DNA from: Peptoniphilus ovalis
GTDB taxonomy: Bacteria > Bacillota > Clostridia > Tissierellales > Peptoniphilaceae
Assembly: GCF_018919265.1 (NCBI RefSeq)
Contig: NZ_JAHLQO010000005.1
Coordinates: 212,108 to 276,107 of the forward strand
Reading direction: 5' to 3'
DNA: 64,000 nucleotides
Position 1 is the first letter of the stretch; the number at the start of each line of letters is the position of its first letter. The translations under genes and the position numbers were made by a program. Under the pieces are notes generated by a model. That model was not told the origin of the DNA. It worked only from the letters and a program-made list of their open reading frames with translations, and made no database searches. Positions 33,272 through 41,154 of this stretch are shown piece after piece.

Positions 33272-33284
33272 TTTTTACCTCCTT

Positions 33285-33509
33285 TTAAATTTGATTTTTA
33301 ATTTCTTCTTCTGTGATTTTTACTGCTGCTGCGTGACTTCCTTCTAATAATCCGCCCACTGCTACTGATAATTCGTATAAGTGGTCGTTTGTTGATTGGC
33401 TGTTAATATTTCTAAGAGTGATTGTTCTCTTTTTCATATTGCCAGCTTCGTCTGTATTAGTCACTACTGTTTTTAGCATTCTTTTTGATTCTGCTGCTGT
33501 GATTGCCAT
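33285..33509 (-). CDS. DUF1659 family protein
   Basis: The 74-residue product matches DUF1659: a start with A-A-E-S-K-R-M-L-K-T-V-V-T-N-T-D-E-A-G-N, R-T-I-T-L-R-N-I-N, then the end helix E-L-S-V-A-V-G-G-L-L. The function is unknown. RBS GGGGGTGA lies 4 bases before ATG. It is the first gene of the DUF1659-DUF2922-YvrJ set, divergent from the HD-domain gene. It has no signal peptide. Confidence 0.85.
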   Translation of the reverse strand: MAITAAESKRMLKTVVTNTDEAGNMKKRTITLRNINSQSTNDHLYELSVAVGGLLEGSHAAAVKITEEEIKNQI

Positions 33510-33667
33510 TTTCTCACCCCCTTAATATATACATAGAATTAAATGTCAAAAGTTGCTATGCTTTTTTTACAATTTTTATAAGATTTCGCAAAAATTTCTT
33601 ATAATTTTAATAAAAACTTTGCTTTTATTTTACTTTTATATATTAAAATATTTCTAGAGGTAATATG

Positions 33668-34156
33668 ATGAATAAGAGAGACGAGTTAATTAAAAGACTT
33701 GAAGAAATTGTTATTGAATTAAATGAAAAGACTAGATTTAGTGAGACTAAAAATTTCATTCAACATGGCAACACTACAGTCTACGACCATGTGATTTCTG
33801 TTGCTATTAAGTCAATTGATATTGCGCTTAAGTATAATATTGATGTTGATTTTGACAGTTTAATGAGAGGTGCACTTTTACACGATTATTTTTTATACGA
33901 CTGGCATGATGGCAAGAAGGAAAGACAAATCCATGGTTTTACTCATCCTAAGATTGCTCTTCGCGAAGCTTCAAAGGATATGGATCTTAATGAAGTGGAA
34001 AGGGACATTATTGTTAAGCACATGTTTCCATTAACTGTGATTCCGCCTAAATACAAGGAGTCATGGATTGTGACAACTGCTGATAAAATTGTTTCTACTG
34101 AAGAAACTATTAATCGTAATAAGCCTGCTAAGGTTAGATTTGGAGCTGATTTATGA
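33668..34156 (+). CDS. HD-domain phosphohydrolase
   Basis: This 162-residue protein has an HD metal-dependent hydrolase fold: a first His in Y-D-H-V-I-S-V-A (residue about 38), the H-D pair in R-G-A-L-L-H-D-Y-F-L-Y-D (about 76-77) and a last Asp in T-T-A-D-K-I-V-S near residue 140. Such proteins hydrolyse nucleotides or phosphate esters; the substrate is unknown. I chose ATG 33668, 7 bases after AGAGG, rather than the ATG just before it. The end overlaps the next gene by 4 bases (ATGA), which couples their translation. Confidence 0.8.
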   Translation: MNKRDELIKRLEEIVIELNEKTRFSETKNFIQHGNTTVYDHVISVAIKSIDIALKYNIDVDFDSLMRGALLHDYFLYDWHDGKKERQIHGFTHPKIALREASKDMDLNEVERDIIVKHMFPLTVIPPKYKESWIVTTADKIVSTEETINRNKPAKVRFGADL

Positions 34157-34878
34157 GAATTTCAGAGTTTATTATTATTTTCTTTTTCTATGGATTTATT
34201 GGATGGTGCTGGGAAAGTTTTCTATGCTCATCTGTGGAATATGATGGTGTTTTAAACAGGGGATTTTTTCTGGGACCTTATTGTCCGATTTATGGTATTG
34301 GGGCTATACTTTCTTACTTGGCACTAAAAAATATTGATTCCAATTTATTTATCTTTATTTATTCTGCGACAATTTGCTGTTCTGTAGAGTATGTTATTGG
34401 ATATGTTTTGGAGAGATTTTTTCACCAAAGGTGGTGGGATTACAAGGATTATCCTTTTCAAATACACAGACGTGTTTGTCTTTATGGGATGATAATTTTT
34501 GGATCTGCTAATATTTTGATTGTTAAACATATAACTCCAATGTTACTTTTCTTTTTAGAGGTTGCTGATAATGATATTATTCACGCTCTTGCTGTTTCTA
34601 TTTCTATGATTTTTGTAATGGATAGTTTAGTGACTGTTAATAAGCTTTTAAATGGTTTTGATATTTTGATTAGGGTTTATGATTATTTCGGCGAGAAGAA
34701 CGAGAGGTATTTTAATTATATTAATGAATCTGACAGGCTAATGAATCTAAAGATGATGGCTGAGCAAAGAGATATTAAGGGAAAATTTGAGAGCTTTAAT
34801 GAGAATTTGAAAGTTCGAGAAGAGAATATGAAGAAATTGAATTATGAGAAGATAAAGAACCTATTTTATGATAATTGA
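34153..34878 (+). CDS. CmpB-like membrane protein (putative ABC-transporter type IV)
   Basis: The protein is 241 residues long, with five or so membrane segments in the first 165, then a cytoplasmic helical tail rich in charged residues. The family signature is F-Y-G-F-I-G-W-C-W-E-S at the start. N-R-G-F-F-L-G-P-Y-C-P-I-Y-G-I-G follows, then C-S-V-E-Y-V-I-G-Y-V-L-E-R-F-F-H-Q-R-W-W-D-Y. It was once named a putative ABC-transporter type IV, but it has no ATPase partner and its role is unknown. It overlaps the HD-domain gene by 4 bases. A terminator stem begins within its last codons. Confidence 0.85.
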   Translation: MRISEFIIIFFFYGFIGWCWESFLCSSVEYDGVLNRGFFLGPYCPIYGIGAILSYLALKNIDSNLFIFIYSATICCSVEYVIGYVLERFFHQRWWDYKDYPFQIHRRVCLYGMIIFGSANILIVKHITPMLLFFLEVADNDIIHALAVSISMIFVMDSLVTVNKLLNGFDILIRVYDYFGEKNERYFNYINESDRLMNLKMMAEQRDIKGKFESFNENLKVREENMKKLNYEKIKNLFYDN

Positions 34879-34898
34879 TGAGATAGGTTCTTTTTTTT
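34855..34898 (+). terminator. Rho-independent terminator after the CmpB-like gene
   Basis: AAGAACCTAT pairs with ATAGGTTCTT, followed by TTTTTT. The left arm lies in the coding sequence. Confidence 0.85.
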
Positions 34899-34899
34899 G

Positions 34900-35712
34900 G
34901 TTATGGTGGGAAGGCTTGAGGATGGGGACTGTCCTTGTCAGGTTTACTAAGGGACTGTCCCCATTATTTAAGACGAAGCTTGGCTATTTTATTTAAAACT
35001 TATTTTTTAGTTACGGGGACGGTCCCCTTTTCAACTTGTCAGGGACAGTCCCCATAAGTACGGGCAGCCCTCTTGGTTTGGGACTGCCGCGTACCCTATG
35101 GGTATCCCGTACGTATTTCTTTGTTAATAACTATGTTTTATAAAATCTTAGCAAAAATAATAAATTAATAAATCTTGGGACTGTCCCACAGATTTTCTGC
35201 GTAATAGAACACTGGGACAGTCCCAAGTTGGACAAATTTTCTTCTTTAATAAAATATATTTATCTTGAGGCTATTTTTTAACTTTAGGTCAGGGACAGTC
35301 CCGAAAGGACAGCCAATTTTAAGTTTTTGGTGGGAAGGCTGAGGATGGGGACTGTCCTTGTCAGGTTTACTAAGGGACTGTCCCCATTATTTAAGACGAA
35401 GCTTGGCTATTTTATTTAAAACTTATTTTTTAGTTACGGGGACGGTCCCTTTTCAACTTGTCAGGGATACCCATAGGGCACACAGCAGTCCCCATAAGTA
35501 CGATGCAGTTGGTTTTTCATCAACTCAGTCTTTGCTATCGCTCGACTTCGTTGTGAAGACATACCATTCGCGACTCCCTTGTAATTGCTCCCTATCCAGT
35601 CGCAATTACTTCGGTCGCTGCATAAGGTTCTTCATCGACTCAAGCTTCCCTGCGGTCGCTTTCGTCGTGAAAACCGAAAAAATTGTGACCAGTCACAATT
35701 TTTTCTACCATT
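34900..35712. repeat. intergenic repeat block 8
   Basis: No gene is seen. A stretch of about 150 bases (GGTGGGAAGGC to CATAAGTACG) appears at about 34904-35062 and again at about 35329-35502. The copies differ in that the first has GGGACAGTCCCC (35042-35053), whereas the second has GGGA, TACCCATAGGGCACACAG, CAGTCCCC (35464-35493). The right end holds a long composite unit, inverted relative to those at 15.0 and 24.3 kb, ending in a perfect hairpin and CTACCATT. Confidence 0.88.
35676..35712 (-). repeat. AATGGTAG-headed hairpin with a perfect 14-bp stem
   Basis: On the minus strand AATGGTAG (35705-35712) leads straight into GAAAAAATTGTGAC (stem), TG (loop) and GTCACAATTTTTTC (35676-35689). 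The arrangement matches the copies at 15.17 and 25.63 kb, but the stem sequence is quite different. Confidence 0.75.
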
Positions 35713-35747
35713 AAAAAAAAGAAGCCTTGGTTGGTGTTCAAGGCTTC
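35713..35747 (-). terminator. Rho-independent terminator after rpsI
   Basis: GAAGCCTTG pairs with CAAGGCTTC on the minus strand, followed by eight T. The AATGGTAG head of the repeat starts directly after the T-run. Confidence 0.9.
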
Positions 35748-35764
35748 TATCTTTATTATAAATA

Positions 35765-36157
35765 TTATCTTTTTGAGAATTGTGGAGAACGTCTTGCTTT
35801 TTTAAGACCGTATTTCTTTCTTTCCTTCATTCTCGGATCTCTTGTCAAGTATCCTGCTTTTTTAAGATCAGCTCTATATTCTGGATCTACTTCTAGAAGT
35901 GCTCTAGCAACTGCGTGTCTAACTGCTCCAGCTTGTCCAGAGTATCCACCACCGATAACTTTAACAATTACATCAAATGATCCTAATGTTTCAGTAAGTT
36001 CTAGTGGTTCTTTAGCTACTGTTCTTAATGTTTCGTAATCGAAATATTCTTCTATATCTTTTCCGTTAACTGTGAATTTTCCATTGCCAGGTAGAAGTCT
36101 AACTTGAGCGATGGATTTTTTTCTTCTTCCAGTTCCTCTGTATTGTATTTTATCCAT
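35765..36157 (-). CDS. rpsI: 30S ribosomal protein uS9
   Basis: The 131-residue uS9 protein binds 16S rRNA in the small subunit head, with its C-terminal tail near the P-site tRNA. It shows [16 protein letters not shown] at the start, [19 protein letters not shown] in the middle and the tail [12 protein letters not shown]. The start is ATG 36157, 4 bases after TTGGAGGT; an in-frame TTG upstream is inside that site. It follows rplM by 12 bases in the usual order. Confidence 0.97.
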   Translation of the reverse strand: MDKIQYRGTGRRKKSIAQVRLLPGNGKFTVNGKDIEEYFDYETLRTVAKEPLELTETLGSFDVIVKVIGGGYSGQAGAVRHAVARALLEVDPEYRADLKKAGYLTRDPRMKERKKYGLKKARRSPQFSKR

Positions 36158-36169
36158 TCTTACCTCCAA

Positions 36170-36598
36170 TTAAAATTCATATACTTCTGGTCTTTGAGCT
36201 TCGTGTGGATGCTCATTTCCAGCATAAACCTTAAGCTTTTTAATCATCTTTCTGCCAAGTCTGCTCTTAGGAAGCATTCCTCTAACAGCTAGTTCGATGA
36301 CTCTTTCTGGTCTCTTTTGAATCATTTCAGAGTATACAACTTCACGTCTTCCGCCTGGATATCCTGTGTGATAAGCGTGAATCTTTTGATTTAACTTATT
36401 ACCAGTTAATACAACTTTGTCTGCGTTTATTACAATTACGAAGTCGCCAGTGTCCACATGTGGTGTAAATATAGGTTTCTTCTTTCCTCTTAAGATGCTA
36501 GCAATTTCAGTTGCAAGTCTACCAAGTACCTTGCCTTCAGCATCTATGACATACCATTTTCTTTCTACTTCATTAGTTTTAGCCATGTAGCTTTTCAA
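36170..36598 (-). CDS. rplM: 50S ribosomal protein uL13
   Basis: The uL13 protein, 142 residues, is an early-assembling 50S protein. Motifs: [31 protein letters not shown] and the end [11 protein letters not shown] chose the TTG start at 36598 because AGGAGG lies 8 bases before it. The ATG four codons later has no site at a usable distance, and relatives also begin with a short M-R/K-x-x-x-M-A stretch. It is first in the rplM-rpsI operon, with its own promoter and probably an autoregulatory leader. Confidence 0.96.
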   Translation of the reverse strand: MKSYMAKTNEVERKWYVIDAEGKVLGRLATEIASILRGKKKPIFTPHVDTGDFVIVINADKVVLTGNKLNQKIHAYHTGYPGGRREVVYSEMIQKRPERVIELAVRGMLPKSRLGRKMIKKLKVYAGNEHPHEAQRPEVYEF

Positions 36599-36599
36599 T

Positions 36600-36650
36600 G
36601 AATTTTCCTCCTAAATAGTTTAAAAAATTATTCCGGGGCTTTTTAAACAT
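36600..36650 (-). promoter_or_regulatory. rplM leader, likely an L13-type autoregulatory RNA
   Basis: On the minus strand GTTTAAAAA pairs with TTTTTTAAAC around GCCCCGGAATAA, and the Shine-Dalgarno AGGAGG follows 8-10 bases later. Position and shape agree with the L13 leader known upstream of rplM-rpsI in low-GC Gram-positives. Confidence 0.5.
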
Positions 36651-36657
36651 GACCTAT

Positions 36658-36686
36658 ATTTTAGACTACTAAGCCCTTTTTGTCAA
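36658..36686 (-). promoter_or_regulatory. promoter of rplM-rpsI
   Basis: On the minus strand a perfect TTGACA (36681-36686) and TAAAAT (36658-36663) are 17 bases apart. Confidence 0.75.
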
Positions 36687-36692
36687 CAGATT

Positions 36693-38210
36693 TTAGCCAT
36701 TATTTTGAATAATTTCTCTCTCTTTTTCAATCATTGTATTTTCTAGAGGAGTTGGGAATTCTGAATCCTTCTTATATTTTTCTATTGACTTCTTAACTCT
36801 ATTTACTGATGCTACTGTTCCTACTCCTGCTATACATCCGCCTGGGCATGCCATTCCTTCAAGTAGGTATCCATCAAGCTTTCCTGCTTTTGCAATCTTT
36901 AGCATCTTCATACATTCTGATAATGTGTGTGCTCCTTGGATGTGTATGTCTCTATCTGGTGCAATTTTTTCAGCTACTACTTTAACTGATTCTGCAACTC
37001 CACCAGCTATTGGGTAGCCACGTCCAAGTGCTGATCCATCTTCTTCGTTCTTTTCTACTTCAATTTCAGATGGCTCGATATTTTTAGCAACTAACATTCC
37101 CATTAGTTCTTCAAATGTGATTACAAATTCTACATCTGATTTTACTTTAGTGTCAAGTGCTTCAAGTTTTTTCGAAGTACATGGTCCTATAAAGCAAATT
37201 ACTGCTTCTGGGTCTCTCTCTTTGATATAGTTTGCAGTGTATCTCATAGGAGAGCCTGAGTCAGATACTTGTTCGAAAAATTCTGGGAACTTATTTCTAA
37301 TCATAAGTGTCCATGAGAAACAACAGCTTGTTCCCATAAATGGTATTTCCTCTGGAACTCTTTCTAAGTATTCTTTTGCTTCGTGAAGTGTTGTAAGGTC
37401 TGCTCCAAGTGCAACTTCTATTACATCTTCAAATCCAAGTTGTTTTATAGCTTCTATTATTTGGTCTGGGCTTGTCTTAGCACCGAATTGTCCAATGTAT
37501 GATGGTGCAATTGCTCCGTAGACTCTTTTTCCTGCTTTTATTGCTTTTATAAGTTGGAAAATTTGTGTCTTATCAGAAATTGCTCCAAAAGGACATTCTG
37601 CAATACATCTTCCGCAAGCTACACATGCATCTTGGTCGATTTCTGCTCTTCCGAATTCGTCTGATTTTATTGCATCTACTCCACATGCTGCAGCACAAGG
37701 TCTGTCGTATTGTACAATTGCATTATATGGACAAGCATCAGCACATCTTCCACATTTTACGCATTTTTCTGTGTCAATAATAGTGCCATTTCTCCCCATA
37801 GAAATTGCATTTACTGGACACACGTTAATACATGGATGTGCAAGACATTTTCTACAATTATTAGTTGTATAATATGCCTTTGTTGGGCATGCTTCACAAC
37901 CAAATTTAATTACATTAATTAGCGGTTTTTCATAGGCATTTGTATCGATATCAACTTTGTCAAATCCATCAGTAAGTCTTTTGAATTCGCCAATTTTTCT
38001 AACGTCCATACCCATTGCAAGTCTAATTCTTTCGTCAACTACTGCTCTTTCTCTAAATATATTATCTCTATATTTAGCAACTTCTCCTGGAACGATTCTG
38101 TAACAAGAATCTTCTAGTGCCGTTACGTCTAAATCGTTGTAAGCAACTCTTGCAACTTCAGCAAAAACCTTTCTTCTTATGTCGACTAGCGTACCATAAA
38201 TCTCTTTCAT
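36693..38210 (-). CDS. [FeFe]-hydrogenase-like protein (group B type)
   Basis: A monomeric [FeFe] hydrogenase-type protein of 505 residues. After an N-terminal helical part comes a C-x-x-C-P region, then ferredoxin-type motifs (C-R-K-C-x-x-x-P-C-x-x-x-C-P; C-V-K-C-G-R-C-A-D-A-C-P; C-V-A-C-G-R-C-I-A-E-C-P) for [4Fe-4S] clusters. The H-cluster domain has all three signatures: L1 G-T-S-C-C-F-S-W (about residue 295), L2 I-G-P-C-T-S-K-K-L-E (about 342) and L3 E-G-M-A-C-P-G-G-C-I-A-G (about 448-458). The form with G-P-C rather than M-P-C in L2 fits group B. Its activity is uncertain: group B members may be H2-evolving enzymes. RBS is weak (GAGGGTAAAG). It follows the [2Fe-2S] protein gene by 16 bases. 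Confidence 0.88.
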   Translation of the reverse strand: MKEIYGTLVDIRRKVFAEVARVAYNDLDVTALEDSCYRIVPGEVAKYRDNIFRERAVVDERIRLAMGMDVRKIGEFKRLTDGFDKVDIDTNAYEKPLINVIKFGCEACPTKAYYTTNNCRKCLAHPCINVCPVNAISMGRNGTIIDTEKCVKCGRCADACPYNAIVQYDRPCAAACGVDAIKSDEFGRAEIDQDACVACGRCIAECPFGAISDKTQIFQLIKAIKAGKRVYGAIAPSYIGQFGAKTSPDQIIEAIKQLGFEDVIEVALGADLTTLHEAKEYLERVPEEIPFMGTSCCFSWTLMIRNKFPEFFEQVSDSGSPMRYTANYIKERDPEAVICFIGPCTSKKLEALDTKVKSDVEFVITFEELMGMLVAKNIEPSEIEVEKNEEDGSALGRGYPIAGGVAESVKVVAEKIAPDRDIHIQGAHTLSECMKMLKIAKAGKLDGYLLEGMACPGGCIAGVGTVASVNRVKKSIEKYKKDSEFPTPLENTMIEKEREIIQNNG

Positions 38211-38226
38211 CTTTACCCTCTAAAAA

Positions 38227-38499
38227 TTAAATTCTAAGTTTACCCATAATCTTTTCACTAACTTCTTGTGCAGTGGCCTTAAGCATTATTTCATCATCTA
38301 CTATGACAACTGGAGATGCCTCATTGTTGTGAATTTTGCAATAGTTTAGACAATTTGCAAATTCAACTTCTAAATTTTCTGCAGAACATAATTCTGAATC
38401 AGGTCCGCATAAATTTTCTTGTAAGTACTCCACTGCATCTAATATAGCATTTGCACCCATTAATGTGCATCTAGATCCCATACAAATAGTTACTTTCAT
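38227..38499 (-). CDS. thioredoxin-like [2Fe-2S] ferredoxin (NuoE-like)
   Basis: The 90-residue protein has Cys6 and Cys11 (C-M-G-S-R-C) and Cys50 and Cys54 (C-L-N-Y-C), the spacing of the thioredoxin-like [2Fe-2S] ferredoxins and of NuoE/HydC. It probably carries electrons to or from the hydrogenase-like protein, whose gene starts 16 bases downstream. RBS AGGAGG lies 5 bases before ATG. In several Clostridia the same small ferredoxin, a PAS/SpoIIE-type phosphatase and the group B hydrogenase lie together, as here. Confidence 0.85.
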   Translation of the reverse strand: MKVTICMGSRCTLMGANAILDAVEYLQENLCGPDSELCSAENLEVEFANCLNYCKIHNNEASPVVIVDDEIMLKATAQEVSEKIMGKLRI

Positions 38500-38732
38500 A
38501 AATCCTCCTAATTCCTTTATACTGATAGTTTAACATTTAACAAAGTATACTTCAATATTGATTTGTGCTTATTAACTTATATTACTTTTTGAAATTATGA
38601 CAAATTTATTTTTTAAAATAAATACAAAAACTTTTTTTCTTATTTTATACACCATTGCATACTTTAATTTTTATTTCAAAGTATAATTCAAAAAATATAA
38701 TTCAATTAGAGGATTTATAATATATAAATCAT

Positions 38733-38761
38733 AAAAAAATAAGACCAGCGAACCAGTCTTA
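38733..38761 (-). terminator. Rho-independent terminator after the phosphatase gene
   Basis: AAGAC...GTCTT arms around the UUCG tetraloop on the minus strand, then TTTTTTT. The stem begins in the stop codon. The 38500-38732 space beyond is AT-rich with no gene. Confidence 0.85.
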
Positions 38762-39844
38762 CCAAATATTTATAAGTAATGCAGTTATATCGTCTATTTG
38801 ACTTCCCCCAATAAAATAATAAAGTTGATTTTCAAGGATGTCCATATAGTCTCTGTTGTTTACTTTTAATATATCTTTTATACGCTCTATTCCAAAAGGC
38901 TCTTTGTCACTATTTCGAGCTTCGATAACTCCATCAGACATAAAGAAAAGTTTATCTCCTGTTGTGACTTCTATTTCTCTTTCTTCATATTCTGGGTCTT
39001 GTGCAAATCTAGATATTGGATAACCCTTTGCATCAAGCTCAGTTATATTTTCATCTCTAATTAAAAGTGGCAGCGGTTGATGTCCTGCATTGGAATAAGT
39101 AAATTTCCCTTCTTTTCTATTATATACTCCATAAAAACATGTGAAATAATTTTCCAATTCAAGGCTTAGCTCTGTGAAGCTATCGCAAAGTTCGTTAAGT
39201 GTATCTTTTGGAGAAATTAAAGTGTAGTATTCCATGGAACGAATCACAGTTTTTATAAACATTGTCACCATTGACGATGCAAATCCATGTCCAACGGAAT
39301 CTGCAATATAAATTACCACATTGTCTTCGTCAATTTCAAAGACATCGAACATATCGCCGCTAAGTATATTTGACGGCATGTAAAGATAATCCATTTTTAA
39401 ATTTTGTACAAAGCCCTTAGCTGGTAGAACTTTCCTTTGAATAATAGATGCTGCCATTGTTTCTTCTGTCATAAATCTATTTTTCTCAGTGATTTCCTTT
39501 TGAAGTTTTCTAGCCATTGTGACATTTCTAAAAACTTCTACTACTCCTAAGATTTCTCCATCTTTGGAATAAATTGGAGAGCATTTTACAGAGAAAATAG
39601 TATTACCTATGTTTTCTTCTCTTTGAATTACTTCTCCACTTCTTAGGGCTCTTCTTGTTATATCTGGATTAAAGAGGTCTTCTCCAAGGGTACAAATTTT
39701 TCTTTCAGAATCATATCCTAGAAGTTCTTCCATTGATTTATTGACAAATACCACTTTTTCATTGGCATCTAGTACTCTAACTAAATCAGCGATTGAATCA
39801 AGGACTTGTAGTTCTAATTTTCGTTTTTTTAAGTACTTTTCCAC
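38759..39844 (-). CDS. PAS-domain serine phosphatase (SpoIIE/RsbU-type PP2C)
   Basis: The 361-residue protein has an N-terminal PAS domain (about residues 12-115: S-I-A-D-L-V-R-V-L-D-A-N...F-V-N-K-S-M-E-E-L-L-G-Y) and a SpoIIE PP2C domain. The metal motifs are S-G-D-M-F-D, A-D-S-V-G-H-G, S-D-G-V-I-E-A-R and D-D-I-T-A-L-L-I. Such enzymes dephosphorylate serine on anti-anti-sigma factors or similar partners. The PAS part suggests sensing of redox state or a small molecule. No sigma or anti-sigma gene is adjacent; the neighbouring ferredoxin and hydrogenase suggest redox control. The start is GTG 39844, a few bases after GAGGTGAG. A terminator separates it from the ferredoxin gene. Confidence 0.88.
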   Translation of the reverse strand: MEKYLKKRKLELQVLDSIADLVRVLDANEKVVFVNKSMEELLGYDSERKICTLGEDLFNPDITRRALRSGEVIQREENIGNTIFSVKCSPIYSKDGEILGVVEVFRNVTMARKLQKEITEKNRFMTEETMAASIIQRKVLPAKGFVQNLKMDYLYMPSNILSGDMFDVFEIDEDNVVIYIADSVGHGFASSMVTMFIKTVIRSMEYYTLISPKDTLNELCDSFTELSLELENYFTCFYGVYNRKEGKFTYSNAGHQPLPLLIRDENITELDAKGYPISRFAQDPEYEEREIEVTTGDKLFFMSDGVIEARNSDKEPFGIERIKDILKVNNRDYMDILENQLYYFIGGSQIDDITALLINIW

Positions 39845-39892
39845 CTGCTCACCTCTTTAAACCTAGTATAGCAAATATAATTTATTTTACAA

Positions 39893-41023
39893 TTATTTTT
39901 TTGGCTTTGGACCGTAGTATTGGTAGTAATAAGACTTAATTCTACCATTGTAAAGTTTTCTGTTTCTATCAGATTTTTTTCCAAAATTTTTCTCGAATTT
40001 TTCGTTGGCAGTTATGACATAAAAGGACCAAGTCTTTAATGTTTTTGCTAAATTTCCAAGTTCTTTATTTAATTCATCGACATCTTCTTTTCCAATTCTC
40101 TCTCCGTATGGAGGATTTGTTATTAGGACTCCATAATTATCTGGTAGGTCTAGTTCTCTAATGTCCTTTTGGAAAAATGAAATGTCTTCATCAAGTCCAA
40201 GTATTTCAGAATTATTTCTTGCGATTTCTATTGCTTTATGTGATATATCCGAAGCGATGATGTCTAGTTTTTCATCGTATTTGATTTCTGAATAGCAAAT
40301 CTTCTTTTCTTCTTTAAAAATAGATTCATCTAAGAATTTAAATTTTTCGAAGTCGAATTTTCTCATAAGTCCTGGTGCAATATTTTTGCCAATCATTGCT
40401 GCTTCAATGGGAATTGTTCCAGAACCGCAGAATGGGTCAGCTAAAGTTCTATTTTTATTCCAGTATGAAAGCTTTATCAGTGATGCTGCAATTGTCTCTG
40501 AAAGTGGGGCTTTATAATTTACTTCTCTGTATCCCCTCTTATGAAGTCCATCTCCCGATGTGTCAATAGTTATTTCTGCAATGTCATTTAAAAGTGCAAC
40601 TTCAATCTTTACTCTTGGACCCGATTTTTCAAACCAAGAAGTTTTGTATTTTGTTTTTAGCTTTTCAATTATTGCCTTTTCGGTAATTCTTTGACTGTCA
40701 GATATTGAAAAAAGTTTTGAGTTTCTACTTCTTCCTTGAATAATAAAGTTGTCCTCTTCAGCTATATAATCTGGCCAGTTGATTTCATAGACTTTATCGA
40801 ATAATTCTTCGAAAGTTGTTGCTTCAAATTTATCTATTAATAAAAGAATTCTTTCTGCAGTTCTAAGTCTTAAGTTTAGCTTTGGAATGTCAGAAAGTGT
40901 TGCTTCTATTTCAATTTTTCCGTCCATTGTCTTTATATTTTCATATCCTAAATCTAGAAGCTCTCTTTTTGTAACTGCTTCTAGTCCGAAATTTGTTGTG
41001 GCGATTAGTTTTATATTTTCCAT
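39893..41023 (-). CDS. class I rRNA methyltransferase (RlmL/YpsC-like, THUMP domain)
   Basis: The 376-residue protein combines a THUMP RNA-binding domain (about residues 45-155) with an N2-guanine methyltransferase domain (UPF0020). The SAM site lies in L-A-D-P-F-C-G-S-G-T-I-P-I-E-A-A, and the catalytic motif is N-P-P-Y-G-E-R-I-G near residue 302. Relatives (B. subtilis YpsC, the N-terminal half of E. coli RlmL) methylate G2445-like positions in 23S rRNA. RBS AAGAGGTG lies 4 bases before ATG. It is a stand-alone gene, with no neighbour linked by function. Confidence 0.88.
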   Translation of the reverse strand: MENIKLIATTNFGLEAVTKRELLDLGYENIKTMDGKIEIEATLSDIPKLNLRLRTAERILLLIDKFEATTFEELFDKVYEINWPDYIAEEDNFIIQGRSRNSKLFSISDSQRITEKAIIEKLKTKYKTSWFEKSGPRVKIEVALLNDIAEITIDTSGDGLHKRGYREVNYKAPLSETIAASLIKLSYWNKNRTLADPFCGSGTIPIEAAMIGKNIAPGLMRKFDFEKFKFLDESIFKEEKKICYSEIKYDEKLDIIASDISHKAIEIARNNSEILGLDEDISFFQKDIRELDLPDNYGVLITNPPYGERIGKEDVDELNKELGNLAKTLKTWSFYVITANEKFEKNFGKKSDRNRKLYNGRIKSYYYQYYGPKPKK

Positions 41024-41116
41024 TTTTCACCTCTTATTTTATTATACTAGAAGAAAAACTCTTTGTCTTGATTTTATCTTTTTAGGTTAATTTTTCTATA
41101 TTTGGGTAAAAGATAA

Positions 41117-41133
41117 TTGTATTGTAGATACAA
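41117..41133. promoter_or_regulatory. possible operator dyad upstream of the superoxide reductase gene
   Basis: TTGTAT-TGTAG-ATACAA is a perfect 6-bp dyad, 22 bases before ATG, in the expected promoter region. It could bind a redox regulator; it is not a PerR box. Confidence 0.3.
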
Positions 41134-41154
41134 AATTTATTGGGGGTATATTTT

